DNA from: Streptomyces griseocarneus
GTDB taxonomy: Bacteria; Actinomycetota; Actinomycetes; Streptomycetales; Streptomycetaceae
Length of the DNA stretch: 64,000 nt
Assembly (NCBI GenBank): GCA_003674045.1
Contig: PENC01000030.1
Span: forward strand, 1 to 64,000
Direction: 5' to 3'
Shown: in pieces, positions 8,506-15,744 of the stretch
Position numbering within the stretch: position 1 is the stretch's first letter
How the letters are laid out: each line of letters opens with the position of its first letter
Translations under genes and position numbers: made by a program
Notes under the pieces: generated by a model
What the model was told of the DNA's origin: nothing
Seen by the model: only the letters and a program-made list of their open reading frames with translations
The model's database searches: none

Positions 8506-9354
8506 TCAGCGGGTGAGGCGCGCGGCCAGGTGGACCAGGTGGTCGACGCCGACGCCGTGCAGCTCGGCGACCACGGGCGTGGTGTCGCGGATGCGGGCGA
8601 CCGGGTCGGAGGGCGGACACACATAGCCGAACGGCCCCGTCGCCGCGCCGAAGGCGAGTTCACCGTCGTCGAGCTGGTCGACAGGCGTGTACTGCACCAG
8701 GTGCGCGGCCACACGGCGGCCCAGACGGGTGCGCACATGGCGCAGCGGGAACCGCGGCGTCTCGGCGGCGCGCTCCGGCAGGAACAGCGGCAGCACCTGC
8801 TCGACGGCGACGACCGGCCCGGTGACGGACAGGTCGCACGCCGGGTTCGCGCCGATGAGAGTCACCGTGTACCGCACGCCCCGGCTGCTCCACTCCACAA
8901 GGTCGCTGTTCGGATGGCTGCCGATGAGGTTGACCGTCACCGCGCCGTGCGCGCGCACCGCGCTGCCGATCAAGTTCAGGTGCCGCAGCCGGGCGCGCCG
9001 GGTCTCCGTGGGCCGGTCGGCATACGCGAGGGCGGCGGCGTCATCCAGACGCGGCAGGACGAGCCGCAGGACCTCGCGCACCACGGGCTCCGGCGCCATC
9101 CGGTCGAGGACGAGGTCCGGCTCATACGGCTCGCGGTCGTCGAGCTGCCACGCGATCTCGGTGCGCCACGGATGCTCGGCGAGGATGAGCGCGCCGGGCC
9201 GCCCGACCTGGGTGAGGCGCGCGGCGGGGCGGGTCGTCCACCAAGCCGCGTACGGGGCAACCGTCCAGGCGTTCCCGTCGCGGTGCGGCAGGCGCTCGGC
9301 GACACGGTGGGCAAGTGCCGGCGCGGCGCTCACGGGGGCGGTGGCAGTGGCCAT
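8506..9354 (-). CDS. Hypothetical protein with LIGS-type repeats, 282 aa
   Basis: Unrecognised. The centre carries three spaced copies of a strand-like motif (LNLIGSAV, VNLIGSHP, VTLIGANP), suggesting a small repeated beta structure. No signal peptide or membrane segment. The ATG at 9354 follows the hairpin leader at 9376-9394 and AAGACCCGAAGG. It belongs to the minus-strand gene train running from 12634 down to about 7095. Confidence 0.65.
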   Translation of the reverse strand: MATATAPVSAAPALAHRVAERLPHRDGNAWTVAPYAAWWTTRPAARLTQVGRPGALILAEHPWRTEIAWQLDDREPYEPDLVLDRMAPEPVVREVLRLVLPRLDDAAALAYADRPTETRRARLRHLNLIGSAVRAHGAVTVNLIGSHPNSDLVEWSSRGVRYTVTLIGANPACDLSVTGPVVAVEQVLPLFLPERAAETPRFPLRHVRTRLGRRVAAHLVQYTPVDQLDDGELAFGAATGPFGYVCPPSDPVARIRDTTPVVAELHGVGVDHLVHLAARLTR

Positions 9355-9375
9355 CAGGTGGTTCCTTCGGGTCTT

Positions 9376-9394
9376 CCGGCGTTGCTCTCGCCGG
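9376..9394 (-). promoter_or_regulatory. AGAGCAA leader hairpin (gene at 9354)
   Basis: CCGGCG pairs with CGCCGG around the loop AGAGCAA. No promoter-like element stands upstream, so it is an intercistronic copy. Confidence 0.75.
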
Positions 9395-9448
9395 GGAGTG
9401 GACCGGCAGGAGGCGGCTTGTGTCGCCCCCTGCCGGAGAAGGGTCGGG

Positions 9449-10204
9449 CTACTTCTGGAGGGCGCGGTCGAAGCACGCGTTGACACCGGGCGCGGTGCAG
9501 CCAGGCGGGCACGGCGACGGCGACAGCCCGTCGAGGAGTGCGCGGACGTCGTTGGTGCCCTCGGCCGTGGTCTCGACGACGCCATGGTCCGAGGGGTACG
9601 CGATGGCGGCGCGCAGCACCTTGCCCGAGCGAGCCCCGATGACGACGTGTCCCTTCACCCCGTGCGGGCCGCGCGCGGCCAGGCGCAGCAGGTGCTTGGC
9701 CTTGCCGGTCTTCCAGGTCAGACGAAGCTCCTTGGCGGCGGCAAGGTCGACAATGCCGCGCGTGTACGCGGTCAGCCCGTGCGGGGCGACCGGCTTCGAC
9801 GCGGTGAAAGTGCTCAGCTCCACGCGCTCGCCGTCCAGCATGAGGAGCAACGTGTTGTGCCCGTCGCGCTGCGCCCGGATCAGGTCGGAGTGCAGGCAGG
9901 CGCCGGTCTCCGGTTCGTACAGCGGGATCGCGTCGATGACGCGGGAGTTGCCGCCGAGGATGCCGGAGGCGTCGTCGCCGTCTGGCCCGTACCCCTCGGC
10001 GAACGCGTCGCGCGGGGCGCCCTTGTGGGTGGAATTCCCGGTCAGGTAGGTGCCGCTGCTGTCCCGGACCCACCACAGAGTGGCGTGCACGTCCTCGCCG
10101 TTCTCGCTCTGGTCGGAGGTGGCGCGCAGCGTGTGGACCGGGGCAACCGCCGAGTGCATGGCGATGTCCAGGACCTCGTTGAGGGCGAACTTGAGAGTGA
10201 TCAC
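9449..10204 (-). CDS. Hypothetical protein, possibly DUF3085-related, 251 aa
   Basis: The first 80 residues (LKFALNEVLDIAMHS, then LWWVRDSSGTYLTGNS and FAEGYGPD) recall small DUF3085 proteins, which also have an L-W-V-D-G-Y-L-SN core and an AEG motif. The remainder is unrecognised and ends in a Cys-containing tail (CPPGCTAPGVNACFDR). Function unknown. The GTG at 10204 follows a GAAAGG ribosome binding site and a variant leader hairpin. The DUF assignment is from memory and uncertain. Confidence 0.6.
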   Translation of the reverse strand: MITLKFALNEVLDIAMHSAVAPVHTLRATSDQSENGEDVHATLWWVRDSSGTYLTGNSTHKGAPRDAFAEGYGPDGDDASGILGGNSRVIDAIPLYEPETGACLHSDLIRAQRDGHNTLLLMLDGERVELSTFTASKPVAPHGLTAYTRGIVDLAAAKELRLTWKTGKAKHLLRLAARGPHGVKGHVVIGARSGKVLRAAIAYPSDHGVVETTAEGTNDVRALLDGLSPSPCPPGCTAPGVNACFDRALQK

Positions 10205-10233
10205 GGGATGTTGGCCTTTCGGGTCGGGTGAGG

Positions 10234-10250
10234 CCCGGTTGGTCTCCGGG
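10234..10250 (-). promoter_or_regulatory. AGAGCAA-family leader hairpin, variant loop (gene at 10204)
   Basis: CCCGG/CCGGG stem with loop AGACCAA, one base off the consensus loop. ACCCGACCCGAAAGG follows. Confidence 0.65.
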
Positions 10251-10301
10251 CGGTGAGACGGGGCGCGCCGGGAAGAGGGGGCGCGCCCCGTCGGGGAGGG
10301 G

Positions 10302-10784
10302 CTAGAGCCAGGAGCGGACGACGCGCGGGCTCTCCGAGTAGCACTCGGCGACGACCTTGTAGAAGTCGGCGTCCGGGTCGTCGAGGAGGGTGAGCGCCGC
10401 GTTCACGACGAGGTTGTCCAGGTCGTCGGCGTAGGGGCGTCCTGTGTGCTCGGCGGCCCGGTCGATGCCGCTGTTCACGGCTCGGGAGACCTGATCGCGG
10501 GTGTACTGCGGCGCCTCGTCGTCGGCGGGTGCGTCGGCGGGTGCCTGCCGGTAGTGCCGGTTCTTCACCTCGCCCCACGGCGCGGACGGTGCGTCGAGGA
10601 GCGTCATGACGGCGGTGACGGCCCACGCGAAACGGTCGGCGTAGCTGGAGACGTGGGCCTCGTCGGCGGCCAGCGTCGCGCCGTCGTTGATGGCGGTGCT
10701 GACCTGTGCACGCGAGTACAGCTTGGTCAGGGCGGAGTCGGCGACGCAGGCGGGGGCGTCTGCGGTGGGGGCGAGGGTGGTCAC
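10302..10784 (-). CDS. Hypothetical protein made of two internal repeats, 160 aa
   Basis: Two homologous units of about 57 residues fill the protein. The first begins YSRAQVSTAINDGATLAADE and the second YTRDQVSRAVNSGIDRAAEH; both continue through a YAD motif to a TLLD(A/D)P ending. Each unit is predicted helical. No known domain is recognised. The GTG at 10784 is chosen because it follows the hairpin and AGACCCGAACCGAAAGG at normal spacing. Confidence 0.65.
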   Translation of the reverse strand: MTTLAPTADAPACVADSALTKLYSRAQVSTAINDGATLAADEAHVSSYADRFAWAVTAVMTLLDAPSAPWGEVKNRHYRQAPADAPADDEAPQYTRDQVSRAVNSGIDRAAEHTGRPYADDLDNLVVNAALTLLDDPDADFYKVVAECYSESPRVVRSWL

Positions 10785-10814
10785 GTGGTCCCTTTCGGTT
10801 CGGGTCTGTGTGCT

Positions 10815-10835
10815 GGCCCGGTTGCTCTCCGGGCC
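10815..10835 (-). promoter_or_regulatory. AGAGCAA leader hairpin (gene at 10784)
   Basis: Seven-bp stem GGCCCGG/CCGGGCC with loop AGAGCAA, followed by CAGACCCGAACCGAAAGG. Intercistronic. Confidence 0.8.
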
Positions 10836-10878
10836 GTGGGCCCCGGCCGGGTGGCCGGGGCGGGGTTCGGACGTGTGG

Positions 10879-11523
10879 TCAGTCGGAGTTGCGGATGCTG
10901 CGCACGGTGTCGGCAACGAGGGCCGCGAGCGCGGGCAGGCCGAAGGCGGAGCATGCATCCGTCAGGTACGTGCAGCTGTCGTCGCGCAGGTTCGAGCAGA
11001 TGTACAGGTCGCCGTCCTCGTCGACGGCGAGGAGGAAGCGGGCGCCCGGCATATCCACGTGCTCGATGACAGCGCCGACGCCCCACGGGGTGGACTCGGC
11101 GTGCCAGTCGGGGCCGAGGAGCTGCACGGCGGCGCGGCCGATGTCGGAGACGCTGAACGGGTACTCCGTGCCCGGGACAGGGTTGTAGCGGCCGTGGTCG
11201 TCGTACGGGAAGGAAAAGGAAACGGCGTACGCACGCTCGAACGCCTCAATCGCGGCCCGCACGGTCTGGCGGGCCGTGCGGGTGAGGGCGCGGCGGCGGC
11301 CCCAGCGGGTCGTGGCGGCGGTGCGGACGTCGGCGATGGCGCTGTCGAGCTGGGGGACGACCTTGGCCCAGACGCCGGTCTGGGTGCGGGCGGAGGCGTA
11401 CGCGAGCATCCGGTCGAGCCGGGCGGCCAGCTCGGCGGCGGCGTCGTGGTGGCGAGGGAAGGCGGCGTATACGCCGTAGGCGGCGCGGGCGGCAGGGGCG
11501 AACGGGGTGACGTCGGTATTCAT
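10879..11523 (-). CDS. Hypothetical protein, 214 aa
   Basis: Unrecognised. Residues 1-100 are helical and Arg/Ala-rich. The C-terminal half looks like a mixed alpha/beta domain (EHVDMPGARFLLAVDEDGDL, then two Cys in CSNLRDDSCTYLTDAC). No export signal. The ATG at 11523 follows CAGACCCGAAAGG and the hairpin leader. Confidence 0.65.
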   Translation of the reverse strand: MNTDVTPFAPAARAAYGVYAAFPRHHDAAAELAARLDRMLAYASARTQTGVWAKVVPQLDSAIADVRTAATTRWGRRRALTRTARQTVRAAIEAFERAYAVSFSFPYDDHGRYNPVPGTEYPFSVSDIGRAAVQLLGPDWHAESTPWGVGAVIEHVDMPGARFLLAVDEDGDLYICSNLRDDSCTYLTDACSAFGLPALAALVADTVRSIRNSD

Positions 11524-11545
11524 CGGGTGGTGCCTTTCGGGTCTG

Positions 11546-11564
11546 GGCCGGTTGCTCTCCGGCC
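11546..11564 (-). promoter_or_regulatory. AGAGCAA leader hairpin (gene at 11523)
   Basis: GGCCGG/CCGGCC stem with loop AGAGCAA, followed by CAGACCCGAAAGG. Intercistronic copy. Confidence 0.8.
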
Positions 11565-11607
11565 GGGCGGGGTGCGCCGTGGCGGCGCACCCCGTGGAGC
11601 GGAGTGG

Positions 11608-12186
11608 TCAGTTCGCGGTATCGCCCTCCGTGTCCGGCTCGGGGGTGGTGGTCGGCTGGTTGCAGGGGCGGGCGTTGTCGACGCGGACGACCCCGGCGAG
11701 CTTCATCAAGTCGCGCTGGAGGGCGAGAGCGCTGGGGAGCCAGCCGTCCGTGGCGGGCTCGCTGGTGGCCTGCGAGAGCTGTTCGTGAACGAGGGCGAGG
11801 CGGTGCCGGAGTCGGTCCTCCTGCTGAGCGAGCGCGGGGGAAACGGGGTTGAGCGGCGCGAGTGTCGGCAGGGCGACGCGGGTAAGCGGGGCGTCTATGT
11901 AGTCCGTGAAGTTTGCGGGGAACTGGGTGTCCGGGTGAAGCCGTGCGATTTCGCGGGCTTCGCTCAGATCCTTGGCGGCGTCGGCGAAGCACGCGTTCGT
12001 GGTGATGCCGGGCGTGTGCTGCTCGAACGCCTCAGCTGCCCGGTCCAGGTGGGAGGCGATGCGGCGGAGCACGGTGGCGGTGGCGGGAGGGGCGTAGCGG
12101 TCGCGGGCGACGCGGGCGGTGATGCGGGCGCGCAGGGCGGCGGCCTCGGCGGGGGCGAGCGTGGCACGGGGGAAGACGGCGTTCAT
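11608..12186 (-). CDS. Hypothetical helical protein, 192 aa
   Basis: Unrecognised. It is almost entirely helical, with Ala/Arg-rich amphipathic stretches and a proline-rich acidic C-terminus (TTTPEPDTEGDTAN). The ATG at 12186 has a CCGGAGACACACC ribosome binding region. Unlike its neighbours it lacks the AGAGCAA hairpin; a GGGGCGC/GCGCCCC hairpin lies in the same relative position. Confidence 0.65.
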   Translation of the reverse strand: MNAVFPRATLAPAEAAALRARITARVARDRYAPPATATVLRRIASHLDRAAEAFEQHTPGITTNACFADAAKDLSEAREIARLHPDTQFPANFTDYIDAPLTRVALPTLAPLNPVSPALAQQEDRLRHRLALVHEQLSQATSEPATDGWLPSALALQRDLMKLAGVVRVDNARPCNQPTTTPEPDTEGDTAN

Positions 12187-12253
12187 GGTGTGTGTCTCCG
12201 GGGTCTTGGGGGCCGGGGCGCGGAGTATGCGCCCCGGCGTGGGCGTGCGTCCG

Positions 12254-12634
12254 TCAGACGGTGGCGAGGGTGGCGCGGATGGCCTTGTACTCGGCCTTGC
12301 GCGGCTTGTAGTTCGCGACGATCTGGGCGACCTGTTCGACGGTGTAGCGGTAGACGGTCACGACGCGGCGGGCGCGGCCGTTGAGGGTGCGGCGGATACG
12401 GGCGGCTCGGCCCCGGATGCCTGCCTTGCGGGCCTGGGTGCGAAGCGCGTCGGCGGCTCCGGCCACCACGTCGAGCGGGGCGCCGGTGGCGATGATGTGG
12501 GTGACCAGTGAGCGGGGCCCGGTGCGGACGCGGCGGGCGGCGGTAGAGACGGCGCGGCGTGCGCGGGACTCGGCGCGGTTGGTGCGGACGCGGTCGCGGA
12601 GGAGGGCGGCGGTGCGGCGGGAGTTCGCGGACAT
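12254..12634 (-). CDS. Small basic hypothetical protein, 126 aa
   Basis: Very Arg-rich (for example SRARRAVSTAARRVR and GIRGRAARIRRTLNGRARR), so nucleic-acid binding is plausible but unproven. The start at 12634 is set by the GAACCGAAAGGGG ribosome binding site of the shared leader; an upstream ATG at 12709 lies within the promoter. It is the first cistron of the minus-strand train reading toward 8506. Confidence 0.65.
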   Translation of the reverse strand: MSANSRRTAALLRDRVRTNRAESRARRAVSTAARRVRTGPRSLVTHIIATGAPLDVVAGAADALRTQARKAGIRGRAARIRRTLNGRARRVVTVYRYTVEQVAQIVANYKPRKAEYKAIRATLATV

Positions 12635-12660
12635 CGGAGTCCCCTTTCGGTTCAGGTCTG

Positions 12661-12683
12661 GTCGGCGGTTGCTCTCCGCCAAC
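12661..12683 (-). promoter_or_regulatory. AGAGCAA leader hairpin (gene at 12634)
   Basis: GUUGGCGG pairs with CCGCCGAC over eight positions around AGAGCAA. Compared with the copies at 17569 and 18738, the change of U to C turns a G-U pair into G-C. Confidence 0.85.
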
Positions 12684-12689
12684 AAGGTA

Positions 12690-12720
12690 AATATTACAGC
12701 ATGCGTCACACTGGGTTCAA
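12690..12720 (-). promoter_or_regulatory. Shared promoter-like element, copy 2, with a -35 box
   Basis: TGACGCATGCTGTAATATT contains a TAATAT -10 box (12691-12696, complement). TTGAAC (12715-12720, complement) lies 18 bases upstream as a plausible -35. This is the most consensus-like copy and would drive the operon running to 8506. Confidence 0.75.
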
Positions 12721-12814
12721 TTCAGGGTCAACGAACGGGCGGTGAATGGCCTCTATGTGCCAGATTTTCAGGGGTGAATGAAGGCCCTGCGGGGGTGCGG
12801 CGTCGCCCGCGTTG

Positions 12815-12833
12815 CGACGCATGCTGTACTCAC
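12815..12833 (+). promoter_or_regulatory. Orphan copy of the shared element with a broken -10
   Basis: CGACGCATGCTGTACTCAC matches the first 15 bases of the element, but TACTCA replaces the TANTAT hexamer. It points into the 3' end of the convergent gene at 12842 and has no gene downstream in its own direction. Confidence 0.45.
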
Positions 12834-12841
12834 CCTGAGTC

Positions 12842-13057
12842 CTAGAACAGGACGTCGACCTGCGGCGGCTCCGCCTGCGCCCGGCGGCGGGGAGCAGACC
12901 GGCGCACGGGCACTTCGTCACCGAACAGCGCGGCCGTGCCGTACGCGTCCGGGAGGGCTGGCACACGGACCCCGGCCCGCGCGGCGCGCTCGTCAACGAG
13001 GGCGAGCGGGGCCGACTTGTCGAAGTCGGCGCGCCCCATCTGCTTCCAGTTCGTCAC
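12842..13057 (-). CDS. Small hypothetical protein, 71 aa
   Basis: Unrecognised short protein (starts MTNWKQMGRADFDKSAPLAL) with an Arg-rich C-terminus ending QVDVLF. Its GTG (13057) overlaps the TGA of the upstream gene in a GTGA, indicating translational coupling. Confidence 0.55.
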   Translation of the reverse strand: MTNWKQMGRADFDKSAPLALVDERAARAGVRVPALPDAYGTAALFGDEVPVRRSAPRRRAQAEPPQVDVLF

Positions 13058-13695
13058 CGGTCCCCCTCGGTCTGCTCCGTGGTGTACAGGTCGATGACGG
13101 TCAGATGCCCGCCCTCGTCGGTGATCTCCAGCTCCGGCGGCCACGCGTCGGTGGCGTAGGTCTTGAGCTGTTCGTAGGCGAGCTGTGCGGCCCCCTGCGG
13201 GCTCGACGCCTCGAAGTCGACGGACCACATCACCCTGTACCTGCGTTCAGAGGGCTTGGCGGCCAGCTCGGCGGCTGCGACGACGTCGGCGGGGATCACG
13301 GCCACGGGCTGGTTGCGCAGTTCGATGGCGCACGGCTCGCCGTCCTCGCCGTGTTCGGAGGGGGCCAGGCATACGAACCGCCACCCCGCGTCCGCCACGC
13401 GGCTGTGGTCGGCGAGCGTCCAGTCGTCGACGTCGTCGCACTCCTCGCACCCCTCGCACGGGCAGTCCCGCAACGCGTGCGGGTCGGCGCGGTACGGGGT
13501 GGGGACGTGTTCCGCCCGACGGATGCCGCTCTCATCGGGGAAGGCGACGAGCAGGAGGTCACCAGCCTTCACCTCATGGGCGTAGACGGCCACGGCTTGG
13601 TCGAGGCTGAGCCCGTAGGGCAGGAGCGGGTAGTCGGTGCCGGTCGGCCGGTCGGCGAGCGCGAGGGATTCAGGGCCGAGGGTCAGGGTGCGCAT
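13054..13695 (-). CDS. Hypothetical protein with a Cys cluster, 213 aa
   Basis: Unrecognised. A cluster CPCEGCEECDDVDD in the middle could bind a metal. The C-terminal 70 residues look like a small alpha/beta domain (YRVMWSVDFEASSPQGAAQL, then EGGHLTVIDLYT) resembling the layout of other short actinobacterial unknowns. The ATG at 13695 follows GAACCGAAAGGG of the shared leader and has its own promoter-like element. Confidence 0.65.
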   Translation of the reverse strand: MRTLTLGPESLALADRPTGTDYPLLPYGLSLDQAVAVYAHEVKAGDLLLVAFPDESGIRRAEHVPTPYRADPHALRDCPCEGCEECDDVDDWTLADHSRVADAGWRFVCLAPSEHGEDGEPCAIELRNQPVAVIPADVVAAAELAAKPSERRYRVMWSVDFEASSPQGAAQLAYEQLKTYATDAWPPELEITDEGGHLTVIDLYTTEQTEGDR

Positions 13696-13727
13696 GACGA
13701 AGTTCCCTTTCGGTTCAGGTCTGTTGG

Positions 13728-13744
13728 CCCGGTTGCTCTCCGGG
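13728..13744 (-). promoter_or_regulatory. AGAGCAA leader hairpin (gene at 13695)
   Basis: CCCGG/CCGGG stem with loop AGAGCAA, followed by CAGACCTGAACCGAAAGG. Confidence 0.8.
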
Positions 13745-13781
13745 TCGGTGACGCAACGAGAACGCTACACACCTCGAACGG

Positions 13782-13800
13782 AAAAGTACAACGCACGTCA
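13782..13800 (-). promoter_or_regulatory. Shared promoter-like element, copy 3 (diverged)
   Basis: TGACGTGCGTTGTACTTTT reads toward the gene at 13695. It is the most diverged copy, and its leader is about 40 bases longer than the others. Confidence 0.55.
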
Positions 13801-13869
13801 TGCGTGAGTGAATGATGGCGCCCACATGCCTTTAAGTATGGGGATTCCCGTGAGGATTTCCCAACAGGA

Positions 13870-13888
13870 TGACGCGTGCTGTACTATT
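13870..13888 (+). promoter_or_regulatory. Shared promoter-like element, copy 4
   Basis: TGACGCGTGCTGTACTATT with a TACTAT -10 box at 13882-13887, reading toward the gene at 13963. It forms a divergent pair with copy 3. Confidence 0.7.
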
Positions 13889-13893
13889 CAGGT

Positions 13894-13936
13894 GTTGGGC
13901 GGGGAACACCGCCAACAGCCCGGAGAGCAACCGGGC
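13894..13936 (+). promoter_or_regulatory. Double leader hairpin (gene at 13963)
   Basis: Two hairpins stand in tandem. The first is GUUGG-GCGG/CCGC-CAAC with loop GGAACA (13894-13916). The second is GCCCGG/CCGGGC with loop AGAGCAA (13918-13936). CAGACCCGAACCGAAAGG and the ATG follow. Only this copy has the extra hairpin. Confidence 0.75.
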
Positions 13937-13962
13937 GCAGACCCGAACCGAAAGGCACACCC

Positions 13963-14379
13963 ATGCCCGTCACCCTGGACAAGACCCCCCGCGACTTCAC
14001 TGTCGTCATGCAGGACGGCGTAGTGCGCGGCGTCTTCCTCACCCCCGCCACGCAGGAAGACCGCGATCTCGTCAACTTCAACGCTTACTGGGGTGACTGC
14101 ATCGACGTGTGCGAGGTAACCGCCATCGACGGTTACGCCGCGAGCATCCGCGCCATTGCCCTCCACGACCGGGCGACCGCCATCGAGAACCACATGGCAC
14201 GCTTCCGCGTCAGCTACCGCGAGGCCCGAGCCGCCTACCGGGACTTCCGCGAGTGGGCCCGCGCCCTGACCCCCGAAGCGCGCGCCTCCCAGCCCGCCGA
14301 CGTACTCAAGGCATACGCCCCGCTGGTCCACTTTGCGCTCATCGAGGCCATGCGCGACCTCGGCGAGCCCACCCCCTGA
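13963..14379 (+). CDS. Hypothetical protein, 138 aa, paralogue of the protein at 15085
   Basis: Unrecognised. The first 25 residues (LDKTPRDFTVVMQDGVVRGVF) match the start of the 15085 product (LGKTPRTYTVIHQRGKVFHV), so the two are probably duplicated genes. The rest is helical with an Arg/Glu-rich segment. The ATG at 13963 is fixed by the leader. A 12-bp-stem terminator follows at 14387. Confidence 0.65.
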   Translation: MPVTLDKTPRDFTVVMQDGVVRGVFLTPATQEDRDLVNFNAYWGDCIDVCEVTAIDGYAASIRAIALHDRATAIENHMARFRVSYREARAAYRDFREWARALTPEARASQPADVLKAYAPLVHFALIEAMRDLGEPTP

Positions 14380-14386
14380 CCGGCAC

Positions 14387-14415
14387 GCACCGCCCGCCCC
14401 TCCGGCGGGCGGTGC
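14387..14415 (+). terminator. Hairpin terminator
   Basis: GCACCGCCCGCC and GGCGGGCGGTGC form a perfect 12-bp stem with loop CCTCC, eight bases after the stop of the gene at 13963. Confidence 0.75.
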
Positions 14416-14587
14416 CCCCGTCCCGCACCGGCCACCCGGTGCCTGCGCGGGGTGACCGCCCGAGACCACACCACCAGTCACATCAGCCTCGAAAACGCCA
14501 AACAACGAGCTCTTACGCGTGCGCGCGCGTAGAGGGCTCTCAAAACTCACGAAATCCCGTCTGTTCTCCCCCGGAAGGACCGTTCTG

Positions 14588-15007
14588 ATGACCGCTCCGA
14601 CAATCACGCCTGAGCTCGCCCCTGCGCAGATCACCGTCACGCTCGACCAGTGGGATCGGCCGGTCGTAGTGCTGCCCGACGACATTGCCGAGCGGCTGGC
14701 CCTCTCCTCCCGCACGGACGTGAAGGACTACGGCTACTGCCACTTCGAGTCCCGCCGCTTCGGCGCCGACACCTTCGAGACGCGCGCCATCCGGACGATG
14801 TTCGAGGCCGTTCTCGCCCTGCACCCCGACGAACGGGGTCTTGGCCAGTACGAGCGGTACGGCACTGGCTACTTCTACGGCTGGATCGTCAGTGCCTCCG
14901 GCTGGGACATGACCGCGCGTACCTGGAACGACTACGAGACCACCAAGCACCTGCACGTGGACGGCATCCACCTGCACCACGACGGACGTAGCCACTTCGG
15001 CTCGTAG
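14588..15007 (+). CDS. Hypothetical protein, 139 aa
   Basis: Unrecognised. Aromatic-rich (YERYGTGYFYGWIVSASGWD) with a His-rich tail (TKHLHVDGIHLHHDGRSHFG) that could bind metal. The ATG at 14588 has GGAAGGA nine bases upstream. It lacks the AGAGCAA leader; an imperfect CG-rich hairpin (14507-14538, with alternating CGCGCG) precedes it. Confidence 0.6.
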   Translation: MTAPTITPELAPAQITVTLDQWDRPVVVLPDDIAERLALSSRTDVKDYGYCHFESRRFGADTFETRAIRTMFEAVLALHPDERGLGQYERYGTGYFYGWIVSASGWDMTARTWNDYETTKHLHVDGIHLHHDGRSHFGS

Positions 15008-15017
15008 CACGCTCCCC

Positions 15018-15043
15018 GGCGCCCGTCGAAAGGGACGGGCGCC
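15018..15043 (+). terminator. Hairpin terminator with a pyrimidine tract
   Basis: GGCGCCCGTC/GACGGGCGCC 10-bp stem, loop GAAAGG, then a C/T-rich run. It follows the gene ending at 15007. Confidence 0.75.
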
Positions 15044-15084
15044 CCTTCCCCCTCTTGCTTCCCCCTTGAAAGGACTCCTTCGCC

Positions 15085-15576
15085 ATGTCCGCTTCGCTCG
15101 GCAAGACGCCCCGGACGTACACCGTCATCCACCAGCGCGGGAAGGTCTTCCACGTTGTACCGGCGCGCGCCATGTTCCATCCGGGCGGCGCTCCGGACCC
15201 GTACGCCGGGGTGTGGCAGGACATGTTCGCCCGCTGCCTGAAGGCGACGACGGTCGAGGCCGTTGACGAGTCGGCGGCCGTGCGTGCGGCGGCCGAGGAG
15301 ATCGGTCCGTACATGACCGAGCGGGATTGGCTGCTGGGCCTGATCGACACCTTCGCGCGCGGCAATCGGTCGTCGGACCCGCGGCTCCCCATCCGTGAAC
15401 GCGCCCTCGTCATCGAAGTCGTGCTGGAGTCCGCGTTCACGCCCGCGGTCGATCCGACCGGTCCGGCGATCGTGTGGGACGACGCGTCGGCTCAGGAGCG
15501 CCACGCGTGGCTCGACGAGCAGCCGACGGGCGTTCTCCTGCGCTGGTACCGCCACATCCGGCAGATCCACCGTTGA
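15085..15576 (+). CDS. Hypothetical protein, 163 aa, paralogue of the protein at 13963
   Basis: It shares the N-terminal KTPR-(F/Y)-TV pattern with the 13963 product and is otherwise helical and acidic. The function is unknown. The ATG at 15085 has GAAAGGA about ten bases upstream. A hairpin terminator follows at 15597. Confidence 0.65.
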   Translation: MSASLGKTPRTYTVIHQRGKVFHVVPARAMFHPGGAPDPYAGVWQDMFARCLKATTVEAVDESAAVRAAAEEIGPYMTERDWLLGLIDTFARGNRSSDPRLPIRERALVIEVVLESAFTPAVDPTGPAIVWDDASAQERHAWLDEQPTGVLLRWYRHIRQIHR

Positions 15577-15596
15577 TCCGCTGAATGTCGGTACCG

Positions 15597-15619
15597 CCCG
15601 CCCCTTAGCTGGGGGCGGG
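15597..15619 (+). terminator. Hairpin terminator
   Basis: CCCGCCCC/GGGGCGGG stem with loop TTAGCTG, about 20 bases after the stop of the gene at 15085. Confidence 0.6.
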
Positions 15620-15744
15620 TGTCGGCCACCTTGCGCAGTTTTCCCCGCGCGCCGTCAGCGACCGCCCGTAGGCTCTCTGACTTGCGTGCGGGCCTTCCGA
15701 CCGGTCTGGTCACGCGCCAGGCCCCACCCGCCCGTGAGGTTCCG

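Noticed and set aside
14507..14538. CG-rich imperfect hairpin with alternating CGCGCG before the gene at 14588
   Set aside because: Pairing is interrupted and there is no second copy; too weak to call a regulatory element.
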